From positions 1 through 26,666 of the forward strand of contig DATHBP010000249.1 of assembly GCA_035296085.1 (NCBI GenBank): a stretch of 26,666 bases of DNA. Direction: 5' to 3'. This document shows positions 15,844-24,125 of this stretch, piece after piece (the stretch's first letter is position 1; every line of letters starts with the position of its first letter). The notes under the pieces were generated by a model that worked only from the letters and a program-made list of their open reading frames with translations, was not told the DNA's origin and did not search any database. Source of the stretch: DATHBP01 sp035296085. Lineage in GTDB: Bacteria > Actinomycetota > Actinomycetes > Propionibacteriales > Nocardioidaceae. The position numbers and the translations under genes were made by a program.

Positions 15844-15849
15844 AGCGTA
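15844..15849 (-). promoter_or_regulatory. -10 element for leaderless ecm transcription
   Basis: The minus strand has TACGCT, then 6 bp, then the ecm ATG, with no ribosome binding site between. It lies in the 43-bp gap after the STAS gene, so ecm may be transcribed separately from that gene. No -35 is evident. Confidence 0.5.
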
Positions 15850-15880
15850 CGGCCGGAACGCCGGTGGGGCCCGGACGTGG

Positions 15881-16192
15881 CTAGACGCTGACCTCGGCAG
15901 GCTCGAGCCGGAGCACGCGCGTCAGCTTGGTCTTGGCCAGAACGCGGCGCAGCGAGCCGTGGCAGCCCCGCAGCACCAGCTGGCGCCCCTCTTGATGAGC
16001 TCGACGGTGAGCCGCGGCAAGTACGGCCAACCCGGTGGCATCGACGGAGTCGACACCACTCACGTCGAGGACCACATCTCCGAAAGGCACTTCATCGAGC
16101 GTCCGGGCGAGCGCCGTCCGCACGACAGCGACGCTTCTCGCATCGAGCGAGCCGGTCAGCACCAGGCCATCGGCTGTGGGGCTGACGTTCAT
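15881..16192 (-). CDS. STAS-domain protein (anti-sigma factor antagonist-like)
   Basis: The 103-residue protein is a lone STAS domain. The pattern D-V-S-G-V-D-S-V-D-A-T-G-L at about 43-55 places Thr53 where SpoIIAA-type antagonists have the phosphorylated serine. In partner-switching systems the dephosphorylated protein binds an anti-sigma kinase and frees a sigma factor. No anti-sigma kinase, phosphatase or sigma gene is nearby, so its partner must be elsewhere. The ATG at 16190-16192 is chosen because GGGAGG lies 4 bases upstream; the longer open frame continuing to about 17122 is the shadow of the dehydrogenase gene. The very basic C-terminal segment (K-T-K-L-T-R-V-L-R-L) is unremarkable. 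It sits between two acyl-CoA genes on the same strand with gaps of 146 and 43 bp. Confidence 0.8.
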   Translation of the reverse strand: MNVSPTADGLVLTGSLDARSVAVVRTALARTLDEVPFGDVVLDVSGVDSVDATGLAVLAAAHRRAHQEGRQLVLRGCHGSLRRVLAKTKLTRVLRLEPAEVSV

Positions 16193-16209
16193 CGCGCCTC
16201 CCATTTGCC

Positions 16210-16226
16210 GACGGCCGGCGGCCGTC
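16210..16226 (-). promoter_or_regulatory. Hairpin in the 5' leader of the STAS gene
   Basis: GACGGCC and GGCCGTC form a perfect 7-bp stem with a 3-nt loop, 7 nt upstream of the GGGAGG ribosome binding site. It may shield or expose the site or be a residual terminator; the effect is unknown. Confidence 0.4.
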
Positions 16227-16308
16227 TCTGTCAGATAGACGCAGAAGAGCCGGATCTGGTTGCCTCTCACCCTCTGTATGCACAACCTACCTTGCTGTAA
16301 GCAGCGTA

Positions 16309-16326
16309 GCGGCCCTATTCGGCCGC
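16309..16326 (-). terminator. Possible U-less terminator after the dehydrogenase
   Basis: GCGGCC and GGCCGC form a perfect 6-bp stem with a 6-nt loop, 12 bp after the dehydrogenase stop on the minus strand. No T-run follows, so it is at best a hairpin-only terminator of the kind proposed in actinobacteria. Confidence 0.3.
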
Positions 16327-16338
16327 GCCACGCGCTCG

Positions 16339-17196
16339 CTAGCCGTCGTAGGCGAAGAACCCGTTGCCGGACTTGCGGCCGAGGTCGCCGGCGTCCACCA
16401 TCCGCGACAGCAGCTCGGGTGGGAAGAACTTCGCATCGGCGGTGTCGGCGTAGATGTTCATGCTCGCGTTCCGCAAGACGTCGACCCCGGTGAGGTCGAC
16501 GGTTGCAAGCGGCCCCATGGTGTGCCCGAAGCCGAGCCGGCAGGCGGTGTCGATGTCCTCGGCGCTCGCCACCCCGCTCTCGTACAGCGCGACGGCCTCC
16601 ATCGCCAGCGCACAGATGAGCCGGGTGGTGACGAAGCCCGCCACGTCCCTGTTCACCACGATGCACGTCTTGCCGACCGACTCCGCGAAGTGGCGTGCCA
16701 CCGCCAAACTCTCGTCGCTCGTGCGGTGACCGCGGACGAGCTCGCACAGGCGCATCATCGGCACCGGCGAGAAGAAGTGTGTGCCGACGACCGACTCCGG
16801 GCGTCGGGTGGCGGCGGCGATGGTCGTGACCGGGATCGCCGAGGTGTTGGTCGCGAGCACTGCACCGTCCTTGCACACGTCGTCGAGCTGGGCGAACACC
16901 TCCAGCTTGACTGGCAGGCTCTCGAAGACCGCCTCGATGACCAGGTCCGCGTCCGCCGCCGCGCCTACGAGGTCGGTCGTCGTGGCGATGCGGTCGAGCG
17001 CTGCCGCTTGCTCGGGCGCGCTGAGCGTCCCCCTCTCCACGAACCTGGCGAGCGACTTCTCGACGCTGGCCTTCCCGCGCCCCAGCGCGGCCTCGTCCAC
17101 GTCGCGGAGCGCGACCTGCCACCCGGCGACGGCGGCCACCTGGGCTATCCCCGACCCCATCAGCCCGGCGCCGACGACGGCGAGAGTTCCGGTCAT
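16339..17196 (-). CDS. 3-hydroxybutyryl-CoA dehydrogenase, single domain
   Basis: The 285-residue enzyme is a standard-length 3-hydroxyacyl-CoA dehydrogenase with NAD loop G-A-G-L-M-G-S-G at 9-16, the acid D32/D34 region for the ribose, T-N-T-S-A at about 116-120, and catalytic His140 with Glu152. The usual catalytic-site asparagine (G-F-x-x-N-R) is Thr191 here (G-F-V-T-T-R). As I recall, Ser or Thr occurs at this site in a subfamily, so it is probably active, possibly with a different substrate. It would use (S)-3-hydroxybutyryl-CoA in the C4 pathway. The ATG has AGGAGG 9 bases upstream. It is divergent from the adenosyltransferase gene, with 26 bp between the starts, and is the third dehydrogenase domain of this class in the window. 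Confidence 0.88.
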   Translation of the reverse strand: MTGTLAVVGAGLMGSGIAQVAAVAGWQVALRDVDEAALGRGKASVEKSLARFVERGTLSAPEQAAALDRIATTTDLVGAAADADLVIEAVFESLPVKLEVFAQLDDVCKDGAVLATNTSAIPVTTIAAATRRPESVVGTHFFSPVPMMRLCELVRGHRTSDESLAVARHFAESVGKTCIVVNRDVAGFVTTRLICALAMEAVALYESGVASAEDIDTACRLGFGHTMGPLATVDLTGVDVLRNASMNIYADTADAKFFPPELLSRMVDAGDLGRKSGNGFFAYDG

Positions 17197-17210
17197 GGCG
17201 AGGAGCCTCC

Positions 17211-17216
17211 TAGGGT
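17211..17216 (+). promoter_or_regulatory. -10 element of the adenosyltransferase gene
   Basis: TAGGGT lies 6 bp before the GTG start. The 6 bp (GGGTGC region) could double as a weak ribosome binding site. It overlaps the end of the AGGAGG region of the divergent dehydrogenase, which is read on the other strand. Confidence 0.45.
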
Positions 17217-17222
17217 GGGTGC

Positions 17223-17801
17223 GTGGTCAACCTCACCCGCATCTATACCCGTACAGGCGACGCCGGCACGACCCGGCTCGGGGACATGAGCCTTACGGCC
17301 AAGACCGATCCGAGGTTGGCGGCCTACGCCGACGTCGACGAGACGAACTCTGCTCTGGGGTACGCCCTTGCGGTCGGTGCGCTGGCCGACGACATCGTCG
17401 GGGTGGTCACCGCGGTGCAGAACGACCTGTTCGACGTGGGCGCCGACCTGTCCTGCCCCGTCGTCGCCGACCCTGAGCACCCGCCGCTGCGGGTCACCCA
17501 GGACTACATCGACCGACTGGAAGGCTGGTGCGACGCCTACAACGCCGAGCTCGAGCCTTTGCGGTCGTTCATCCTGCCGGGTGGCACCCCGGGCGCCGCA
17601 CTCCTGCACGTCGCCCGGACGGTCGCCCGGCGCGCCGAGCGCAGCGCCTGGGCGGCGATCGAGCAGCACGGCGAGTCGGTCAACGTGCTCGCCGCGAAGT
17701 ACCTCAACCGGCTCAGCGACCTGCTGTTCATCCTGGCCCGGCACGCCAACCGCGAGCGGGGCGACGTGCTGTGGCAGCCCGGCGGCGGCCACGCGCACTG
17801 A
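17223..17801 (+). CDS. ATP:cob(I)alamin adenosyltransferase, PduO type
   Basis: The enzyme transfers the adenosyl group of ATP to cob(I)alamin, making adenosylcobalamin, and can hand the cofactor to mutases. The 192-residue protein has the N-terminal signature Y-T-R-T-G-D-A-G-T-T at about 8-17 and the D-V-D-E-T-N-S motif at about 38-44. The C-terminal active-site stretch A-R-R-A-E-R-S lies at about 136-142 and N-R-L-S-D-L-L-F at about 161-168. All are characteristic of PduO/MMAB, not CobA or EutT. The GTG start is set by the family N-terminus. It supplies the cofactor needed by IcmA and Ecm and belongs to the same functional group as meaB. Its stop is 4 bp from the stop of convergent atpC. 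Confidence 0.93.
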   Translation: MVNLTRIYTRTGDAGTTRLGDMSLTAKTDPRLAAYADVDETNSALGYALAVGALADDIVGVVTAVQNDLFDVGADLSCPVVADPEHPPLRVTQDYIDRLEGWCDAYNAELEPLRSFILPGGTPGAALLHVARTVARRAERSAWAAIEQHGESVNVLAAKYLNRLSDLLFILARHANRERGDVLWQPGGGHAH

Positions 17802-17805
17802 GCCG

Positions 17806-18195
17806 TCAGGACGCTTTCTCGGCCGCCCGGACCCGCGCCTCGGCCGCCCGCACGGCCGCCTCGTCGACCTCGTCACCGTCGCCGGCCCGCACTCGCTCTA
17901 GCTCGGACTTGGCCTCCGCCACGTTGATCTCGCTGGCCAGCTCGCCGTTCTCGGCGAGGATCGAGATCCGGTTGTTGGCGACGGACAAGAACCCGCCGTC
18001 CACCGCTGCGACGACATAGTCGCCGTCCGGGGTCCGGATCTCGACGGTGCCTTCGGCGAGCACCGCCAGCAGCGGTGCGTGGCCGGAGAGGACGCCGATG
18101 TCGCCGTCGGCGGTCCGTGTGATCACGATCGAGGCTTCGCCCGACCACACGGTGCGGTCGGCTGCCACCAGCTCCACGTGTAGCGGGTCTGCCAC
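17806..18195 (-). CDS. atpC: ATP synthase F1 subunit epsilon
   Basis: The 129-residue protein is the central-stalk epsilon subunit, which couples rotation and restrains ATP hydrolysis. The N-terminal beta-barrel runs to about residue 85 (G-H-A-P-L-L near 38-43 and G-G-F-L-S-V near 67-72) and is followed by a helical C-terminal domain of Ala/Glu/Arg. It begins at a GTG with GGAGG about 8 bases upstream, 45 bp after the atpD stop. It is the last gene of the operon, with no terminator space before the convergent adenosyltransferase gene. Confidence 0.95.
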   Translation of the reverse strand: MADPLHVELVAADRTVWSGEASIVITRTADGDIGVLSGHAPLLAVLAEGTVEIRTPDGDYVVAAVDGGFLSVANNRISILAENGELASEINVAEAKSELERVRAGDGDEVDEAAVRAAEARVRAAEKAS

Positions 18196-18240
18196 GGTCG
18201 GTCCTCCGGTCGGTCGTCGTACGGCGAGCGGCGGGTCAGG

Positions 18241-19698
<1,458 letters not shown>

Positions 19699-19704
19699 GG
19701 TCGT

Positions 19705-20616
19705 TTACTCGCTTCCCGCGGTTGCGTCGGCCAGCGCGTTGGCGCCGCCGACGATCTCTGAGATCTCCTGGGTGATGTCGGACTGACGGACCTGGTTGGC
19801 GATCCGCGTGTACTTGTCGATGAGGTCCTGGGCGTTGTCGGTCGCCGACTTCATCGCGCGCTGACGGGCAGCGAGCTCCGAGGCGGCGGCTTGCAGCATG
19901 CAGAAGTAGATCCGGCTCTGCACGTACTTGGGCAACAGCGCGTCGAGGACGTCCTCCGGCGACGGCTCGAAGTCGTAGAGCGGCAGCACCTCGCCCTCCG
20001 CGGGCGGCTCGACGTCCTCCACCACCTGCAACGGCAGCAGCCGGATCACGTCGGGTCGCTGCACCAGCATGCTGACGAAGCGCGTGAACACCACGTGGAT
20101 CTCGTCCACGCCGCCATCCTCGGTGGGGGTGCGGAACGCGTCGATGACCGCGGTGGCGACCTCGCGGGCGTTGTCGTGGCTGGGGGTGTCGGAGAAGCCG
20201 GCCCAGCTGTCGGCGAGGTCGCGGCGCCGGAACTTGTAGTAGCTGATGCCCTTGCGCCCGCATACGTAGGTCTCGACGTCCTTGCCGTCTCGGCTCAGCG
20301 CCTCGCGGAGCCGCTCCGCCTCGCGCAAGTTCGCCGAGGAGTACGCACCCGCAAGGCCGCGGTCGCTGGTGATGACCAGCATCGCGGCTCGGGTGGGGTT
20401 CTCCGACTCCGTGGTCAGCGGGTGGTCCACGTCGGAGAACGTCGCCACGGCGGACACCGCGCGCGTGAGCTCACGGGCGTACGGCGTCGCCGCCGCAGCG
20501 CGCTGCTGCGCCTTGATGATGCGAGAGGCAGCGATGAGCTCCATCGCCCGGGTGATCTTCTTGGTCGCGTTGACCGACTTGATCTTCGCCCGGTACTCGC
20601 GCAGGGTTGCGGCCAT
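19705..20616 (-). CDS. atpG: ATP synthase F1 subunit gamma
   Basis: The 303-residue rotor shaft starts with the conserved helix R-I-x-S-V/K-I-K-S-V-N-A-T-K-K-I-T-R-A-M and ends with the matching helix (T-Q-E-I-S-E-I-V-G-G-A). The central Rossmann-like part holds V-I-T-S-D-R-G-L-A-G-A near 78-88. A polar insertion, T-P-T-E-D-G-G, precedes the strand E-I-H-V-V-F-T near residue 175. That position resembles the extra gamma loop described for mycobacteria, but I cannot align it precisely. It is 3 bp from atpA. Confidence 0.96.
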   Translation of the reverse strand: MAATLREYRAKIKSVNATKKITRAMELIAASRIIKAQQRAAAATPYARELTRAVSAVATFSDVDHPLTTESENPTRAAMLVITSDRGLAGAYSSANLREAERLREALSRDGKDVETYVCGRKGISYYKFRRRDLADSWAGFSDTPSHDNAREVATAVIDAFRTPTEDGGVDEIHVVFTRFVSMLVQRPDVIRLLPLQVVEDVEPPAEGEVLPLYDFEPSPEDVLDALLPKYVQSRIYFCMLQAAASELAARQRAMKSATDNAQDLIDKYTRIANQVRQSDITQEISEIVGGANALADATAGSE

Positions 20617-20619
20617 CGC

Positions 20620-22260
20620 TCAGCCGCGCTTCTGCCGGACGATCTTCTCCTGCTCGACGTCCTCGTCGGGCAGCGCCTCGAACTCCTCGGAGCCGACCTT
20701 CAGCAGCTGGCCCTCGGAGGTCTGGAAGGACTCCTCGAACCGGGTAACGACCTGCTCGAGCGCACTCGACGTGTCGTCGTCGAACACCTTGGCCTCGCGG
20801 ATCGACTCCAGGATGCCGGGGTTCTCCCGCTTCAGGAAGTCGAGAAACTCCGACTCGTAGCGCCGGACGTCCTCCACGGCCACCTTGTCGAGCTTGCCGC
20901 TCGTGCCGAGCCAGATGGAGACGACCTGCTCCTCCACCGGGAACGGGGTGTACTGCGGCTGCTTGAACAGCTCCATCAGCCGCTGGCCGCGCTCGAGCTG
21001 GTGACGCGAGGAGGCGTCGAGGTCGGAGGCGAACATCGCGAACGCCTCCATGGCGCGGTACTGCGCGAGCTCGAGCTTGAGCGTGCCCGCGACGGACCGC
21101 ATGGCCTTGATCTGCGCCGCGCCACCGACACGGGACACCGAGGCGCCGACGTCGACCGCCGGTCGCTGGTTGGCGTTGAACAGGTCGGACTGCAAGAAGA
21201 TCTGGCCGTCGGTGATCGAGATGACGTTGGTGGGGATGTAGGCGGAGATGTCGTTGGCCCGGGTCTCGATGATCGGCAGGCCCGTCATCGAGCCGCCACC
21301 GAGGTCGTCGGACAGCTTCGCGCAGCGCTCGAGGAGCCGGCTGTGCAGATAGAACACGTCACCGGGGTAGGCCTCGCGACCCGGTGGACGCCGTAACAGC
21401 AGTGAGACGGCCCGGTAGGCCTCGGCCTGCTTGGACAGGTCGTCGAAGATGATGAGCACGTGCTTGCCCTGGTACATCCAGTGCTGGCCGATGGCCGAGC
21501 CCGTGTAGGGCGCGAGGTACTTGAAGCCGGCTGCGTCGGAGGCCGGCGAGGCCACGATTGTCGTGTACTCGAGCGCACCGGCGTCGGCGAGCGCACTGCG
21601 CACGGCCGCGATCGTCGACCCCTTCTGGCCGATCGCGACGTAGATGCAGCGCACCTGCTGCTTCGGGTCGCCGCTGGCCCAGAACTCCTTCTGGTTGATG
21701 ATCGTGTCGATCGCGACCGCGGTCTTGCCCGTCTGCCGGTCGCCGATGATGAGCTCGCGCTGGCCGCGCCCGATCGGGGTCATCGAGTCGATGGCCTTGA
21801 TCCCCGTCTGCAACGGCTCCCGGACCTCTGCCCGCATCATCACCGTGGGTGCCTGCAGCTCCAAGGCGCGGCGGTCGTCAGTCTCGATGTCGCCCATGCC
21901 GTCGATCGGCTCGCCCAGCGGGTCGACGACCCGGCCGAGGTAGCCCTCGCCGACCGGAACGGACAGGATCTCGCCGGTCCGCCGCACCTGCTGGCCCTCT
22001 TCGATGCCGGCGAAGTCGCCGAGCACCACGACGCCGATCTCACGGACGTCGAGGTTCAACGCCAGGCCGAGGGTGCCGTCCTCGAACCGCAGCAGCTCGT
22101 TCGTCATCACCGAGGGCAGACCCTCCACGCGCGCGATGCCGTCGCCGGCCTCGGTGACGGTGCCCACCTCGTCCCGGCTCGCGGTGTCCGGCTCGTAGTC
22201 GGCAACGAATCGTTGCACCGCGTCGCGGATCTCTTCCGGGCGGATCGTCAGCTCTGCCAT
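20620..22260 (-). CDS. atpA: ATP synthase F1 subunit alpha, with C-terminal extension
   Basis: The 546-residue non-catalytic nucleotide-binding subunit has Walker A G-D-R-Q-T-G-K-T at 173-180 and the arginine-finger region S-V-S-R-V-G-G near 374-380. It is about 33 residues longer than the E. coli subunit. The extra is an acidic then basic tail after the usual helical domain, ending Q-K-R-G. A tail of similar length in mycobacteria suppresses ATP hydrolysis. The ATG is 61 bp after the atpH stop with only a weak purine stretch (AGGGA) upstream. Confidence 0.97.
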   Translation of the reverse strand: MAELTIRPEEIRDAVQRFVADYEPDTASRDEVGTVTEAGDGIARVEGLPSVMTNELLRFEDGTLGLALNLDVREIGVVVLGDFAGIEEGQQVRRTGEILSVPVGEGYLGRVVDPLGEPIDGMGDIETDDRRALELQAPTVMMRAEVREPLQTGIKAIDSMTPIGRGQRELIIGDRQTGKTAVAIDTIINQKEFWASGDPKQQVRCIYVAIGQKGSTIAAVRSALADAGALEYTTIVASPASDAAGFKYLAPYTGSAIGQHWMYQGKHVLIIFDDLSKQAEAYRAVSLLLRRPPGREAYPGDVFYLHSRLLERCAKLSDDLGGGSMTGLPIIETRANDISAYIPTNVISITDGQIFLQSDLFNANQRPAVDVGASVSRVGGAAQIKAMRSVAGTLKLELAQYRAMEAFAMFASDLDASSRHQLERGQRLMELFKQPQYTPFPVEEQVVSIWLGTSGKLDKVAVEDVRRYESEFLDFLKRENPGILESIREAKVFDDDTSSALEQVVTRFEESFQTSEGQLLKVGSEEFEALPDEDVEQEKIVRQKRG

Positions 22261-22321
22261 CGCGTTGGTCCCTGCTCTCTTCTCGTCGGACCGCGGTCGC
22301 TGCGGACCGGGCTGGTGCTCG

Positions 22322-23131
22322 TCAGGTCAGCTCACGCCGGGCGTCGGCGAGCCGGGTTTCGAGGGTCCCGTCGATGACCTCGTCGCCGATCATCACCCGG
22401 ACGCCACCGACGACCGAGGGGTCAACTTCGACGTTGAGATGCACTCCCCGGCCGTACATGGTCTGCAAGGCAGCGCTCAGCCGCTCGGACTCAGCCGGCG
22501 TCAACGGGGTCGCCGATATGACGGTAGCAAGCAGCTGGGAGCGTCGGTTGGCGGCGGCGTTCTGGTAGTCGGTGAGCACCGTGTCGAACGACCGATGGCG
22601 CGCCGACACTGCCTGTTCGACCAGCGAGATGGTTGCCTCGGTCGCCCGGCCGTCCAGCAGCTGGTGCACGAGCTCGCGCTTGCGGTCGACGGCCACCCCG
22701 CGGTCGACCAGGATGCGGCGCAGGTCAGGGTCGGCGTCGACGATGCGGTTGAACCGGAACAGCTCGTCCTCGAGCTCGTCGAGCTGGCCTGACCGCTCGG
22801 CAGCGAAGACCTGCGCGAGCACGCTCAGCCGCTCGAGCCCGTCGGCGATGTCGCGTGCGGAGGACCATCGGGCCTGGACCGCACCGTCGACGACCTCGGC
22901 TGTTGCTCCCGAGACCTTGCCCTCGAGCAGCGCGCGGGCAAGGTCGGATTTGGCCGGTGCGGGCGTCGCCGGGTCTGATAACACGCGGCGCAAGGTGGGT
23001 GAGGCGTCGAGCAGGGAGGCTATCGAGAACAGCTCCGCACCGAGAACGCCAGCGTCGGCACCCTCGCCGAGCTGGGTTTCGAGGCGCCCGCTGACGGTGT
23101 ACAGGGAGCGGGTCGAGGCACCGCGCATCAC
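22322..23131 (-). CDS. atpH: ATP synthase subunit delta
   Basis: The 269-residue peripheral-stalk subunit links F1 to the b subunits. It is longer than the roughly 180 residues of E. coli delta, as is usual in Streptomyces and relatives. The C-terminal signature D-P-S-V-V-G-G-V-R-V-M-I-G at about 237-249 is conserved. Its ATG overlaps the atpF stop by 4 bp, so the two stalk subunits are translationally coupled. Confidence 0.95.
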   Translation of the reverse strand: MMRGASTRSLYTVSGRLETQLGEGADAGVLGAELFSIASLLDASPTLRRVLSDPATPAPAKSDLARALLEGKVSGATAEVVDGAVQARWSSARDIADGLERLSVLAQVFAAERSGQLDELEDELFRFNRIVDADPDLRRILVDRGVAVDRKRELVHQLLDGRATEATISLVEQAVSARHRSFDTVLTDYQNAAANRRSQLLATVISATPLTPAESERLSAALQTMYGRGVHLNVEVDPSVVGGVRVMIGDEVIDGTLETRLADARRELT

Positions 23132-23754
23132 CGGGCCCGTTCCCCGGCGGCAGTGCTGTCCTGCCGCTCCGCGGCTGTGCTGTCCTGCCGCTCCGCGGCG
23201 GGGCTGCCCTGGCGCTCTGCGGCGGCTGCGCTGCCCTGGCTCTCGATCTCAGTGAGAAAGCGATCGACCACCCGGCGCTGGCGCGCCTCGTCCTCGAGCG
23301 ACTCGCCCACGATGCGGCTGGCGAGCGTGGTGGCCAGCGTGCCCACCTCGGTGCGCAGCTGAGTCACCACCTGCGCTCGTTCGGCTTCGAGCTGGGCCTT
23401 GGCGGCGGTGAGGATGCGTTGCGACTCGGCCAGCGCCTCCGAGCGCATCTCCGCGATGATCTTGGCGCCCTGCTCGCGGGCCTCCTCGCGCATGCGGGCT
23501 GCATCTTGACGGGCGCCGGTGAGCGCTGACTTGTACTCCTCCTCGGCGGCCTCCGCTCGCTTCTGCGCCTCTTCGCCTTCCGCGAACTGCTGCGCGATCC
23601 GTTGCTGTCGTTCGGTCAGCGCCTTGTTGATCGGCGGAATCACGTAGCGGGCGAGGACGAACAAGATGATCAGGAAGGCGAACAGCTCGACCAGGAACGT
23701 CGCGTTCGGTACGAGGAAGTTGCTTTCCTCCTCGGCGAGAACCGTCATGGGCAT
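23128..23754 (-). CDS. atpF: ATP synthase F0 subunit b, with repeat tail
   Basis: The 208-residue protein has one transmembrane helix (about 19-39, from F-L-V-E-L-F-A-F-L) and a long charged coiled coil to about residue 170, typical of the peripheral stalk. It ends in a short repetitive tail of 8-residue units A-A-E-R-Q-x-S-x (about 177-202), encoded by a 24-bp tandem repeat. The ATG at 23752-23754 has AGGAGG about 6 bases upstream; a second ATG two codons later is less well placed. Confidence 0.95.
   Translation of the reverse strand: MPMTVLAEEESNFLVPNATFLVELFAFLIILFVLARYVIPPINKALTERQQRIAQQFAEGEEAQKRAEAAEEEYKSALTGARQDAARMREEAREQGAKIIAEMRSEALAESQRILTAAKAQLEAERAQVVTQLRTEVGTLATTLASRIVGESLEDEARQRRVVDRFLTEIESQGSAAAAERQGSPAAERQDSTAAERQDSTAAGERAR
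23153..23224 (-). repeat. Three 24-bp tandem units in the atpF 3' end
   Basis: Units at 23153-23176 and 23177-23200 are identical except for the last base. The unit at 23201-23224 is a more diverged copy, and a partial degenerate copy follows. The repeat is in frame, adding 8 residues per copy to the end of subunit b. Near identity of two units points to a recent duplication. Confidence 0.85.
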
Positions 23755-23778
23755 CGGTGCCTCCTAGCCGCCGCAGGT

Positions 23779-24042
23779 CTACTTGCCGAGGACGAAGACG
23801 AACAACGCCATGAAGGCGAGGTTGATGAAGTACATCGCCTCGACCAGACCGACGGTCAAGAAGAAGATCGTGAACAGCCGGCTCTGCGCCTCCGGCTGCC
23901 GGGCGACGCCGGAGATGGTGGCGCTACCGGCGAGACCGTCGCCGACAGCAGCACCGATGGCACCGCCGCCGAGCGCCAGCCCACCGCCGATGAAGGCGCC
24001 GGCCGTCTTGATCGCAGAGTCGATGTTGCTGGGATCTGCCAT
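23779..24042 (-). CDS. atpE: ATP synthase F0 subunit c
   Basis: The 87-residue ring subunit has two transmembrane helices joined by a polar loop (A-R-Q-P-E near 47-51). Helix 1 holds the Gly-rich packing stretch (about 19-36) and helix 2 the ion-binding carboxylate Glu68 in G-L-V-E-A-M. The residues around the glutamate do not show the Na+-site serine pattern, so protons are the likely ion. AAGGAG precedes the ATG at good distance. The 81-bp gap after atpB contains a hairpin. Confidence 0.97.
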   Translation of the reverse strand: MADPSNIDSAIKTAGAFIGGGLALGGGAIGAAVGDGLAGSATISGVARQPEAQSRLFTIFFLTVGLVEAMYFINLAFMALFVFVLGK

Positions 24043-24106
24043 GTCTCTCCTTGGCTCCTTCGGCGGCCGGACCCTCGTCGCGACCGTGCTTGTCCTGGTG
24101 TCAGCC

Positions 24107-24125
24107 GACCCGCTGGTCGCGGGTC
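24107..24125 (-). promoter_or_regulatory. Hairpin between atpB and atpE
   Basis: GACCCGC and GCGGGTC form a perfect 7-bp stem with a 5-nt loop, beginning within the atpB TGA on the minus strand. No T-tract follows, so it is more likely an mRNA-stability or processing element than a terminator. It sits just before the cistron that needs the highest copy number. Confidence 0.45.

Noticed and set aside
16230..16300. A stress-sigma-factor (SigB-like) promoter ahead of the STAS gene
   Set aside because: GGTT and GGGTGA-like pieces occur, but the match to the consensus and the spacing are too poor to support a call.
22261..22321. Repeated CGGACCG in the atpH-atpA gap
   Set aside because: The short direct repeats and 4-bp stem are within what is expected in GC-rich spacer DNA.
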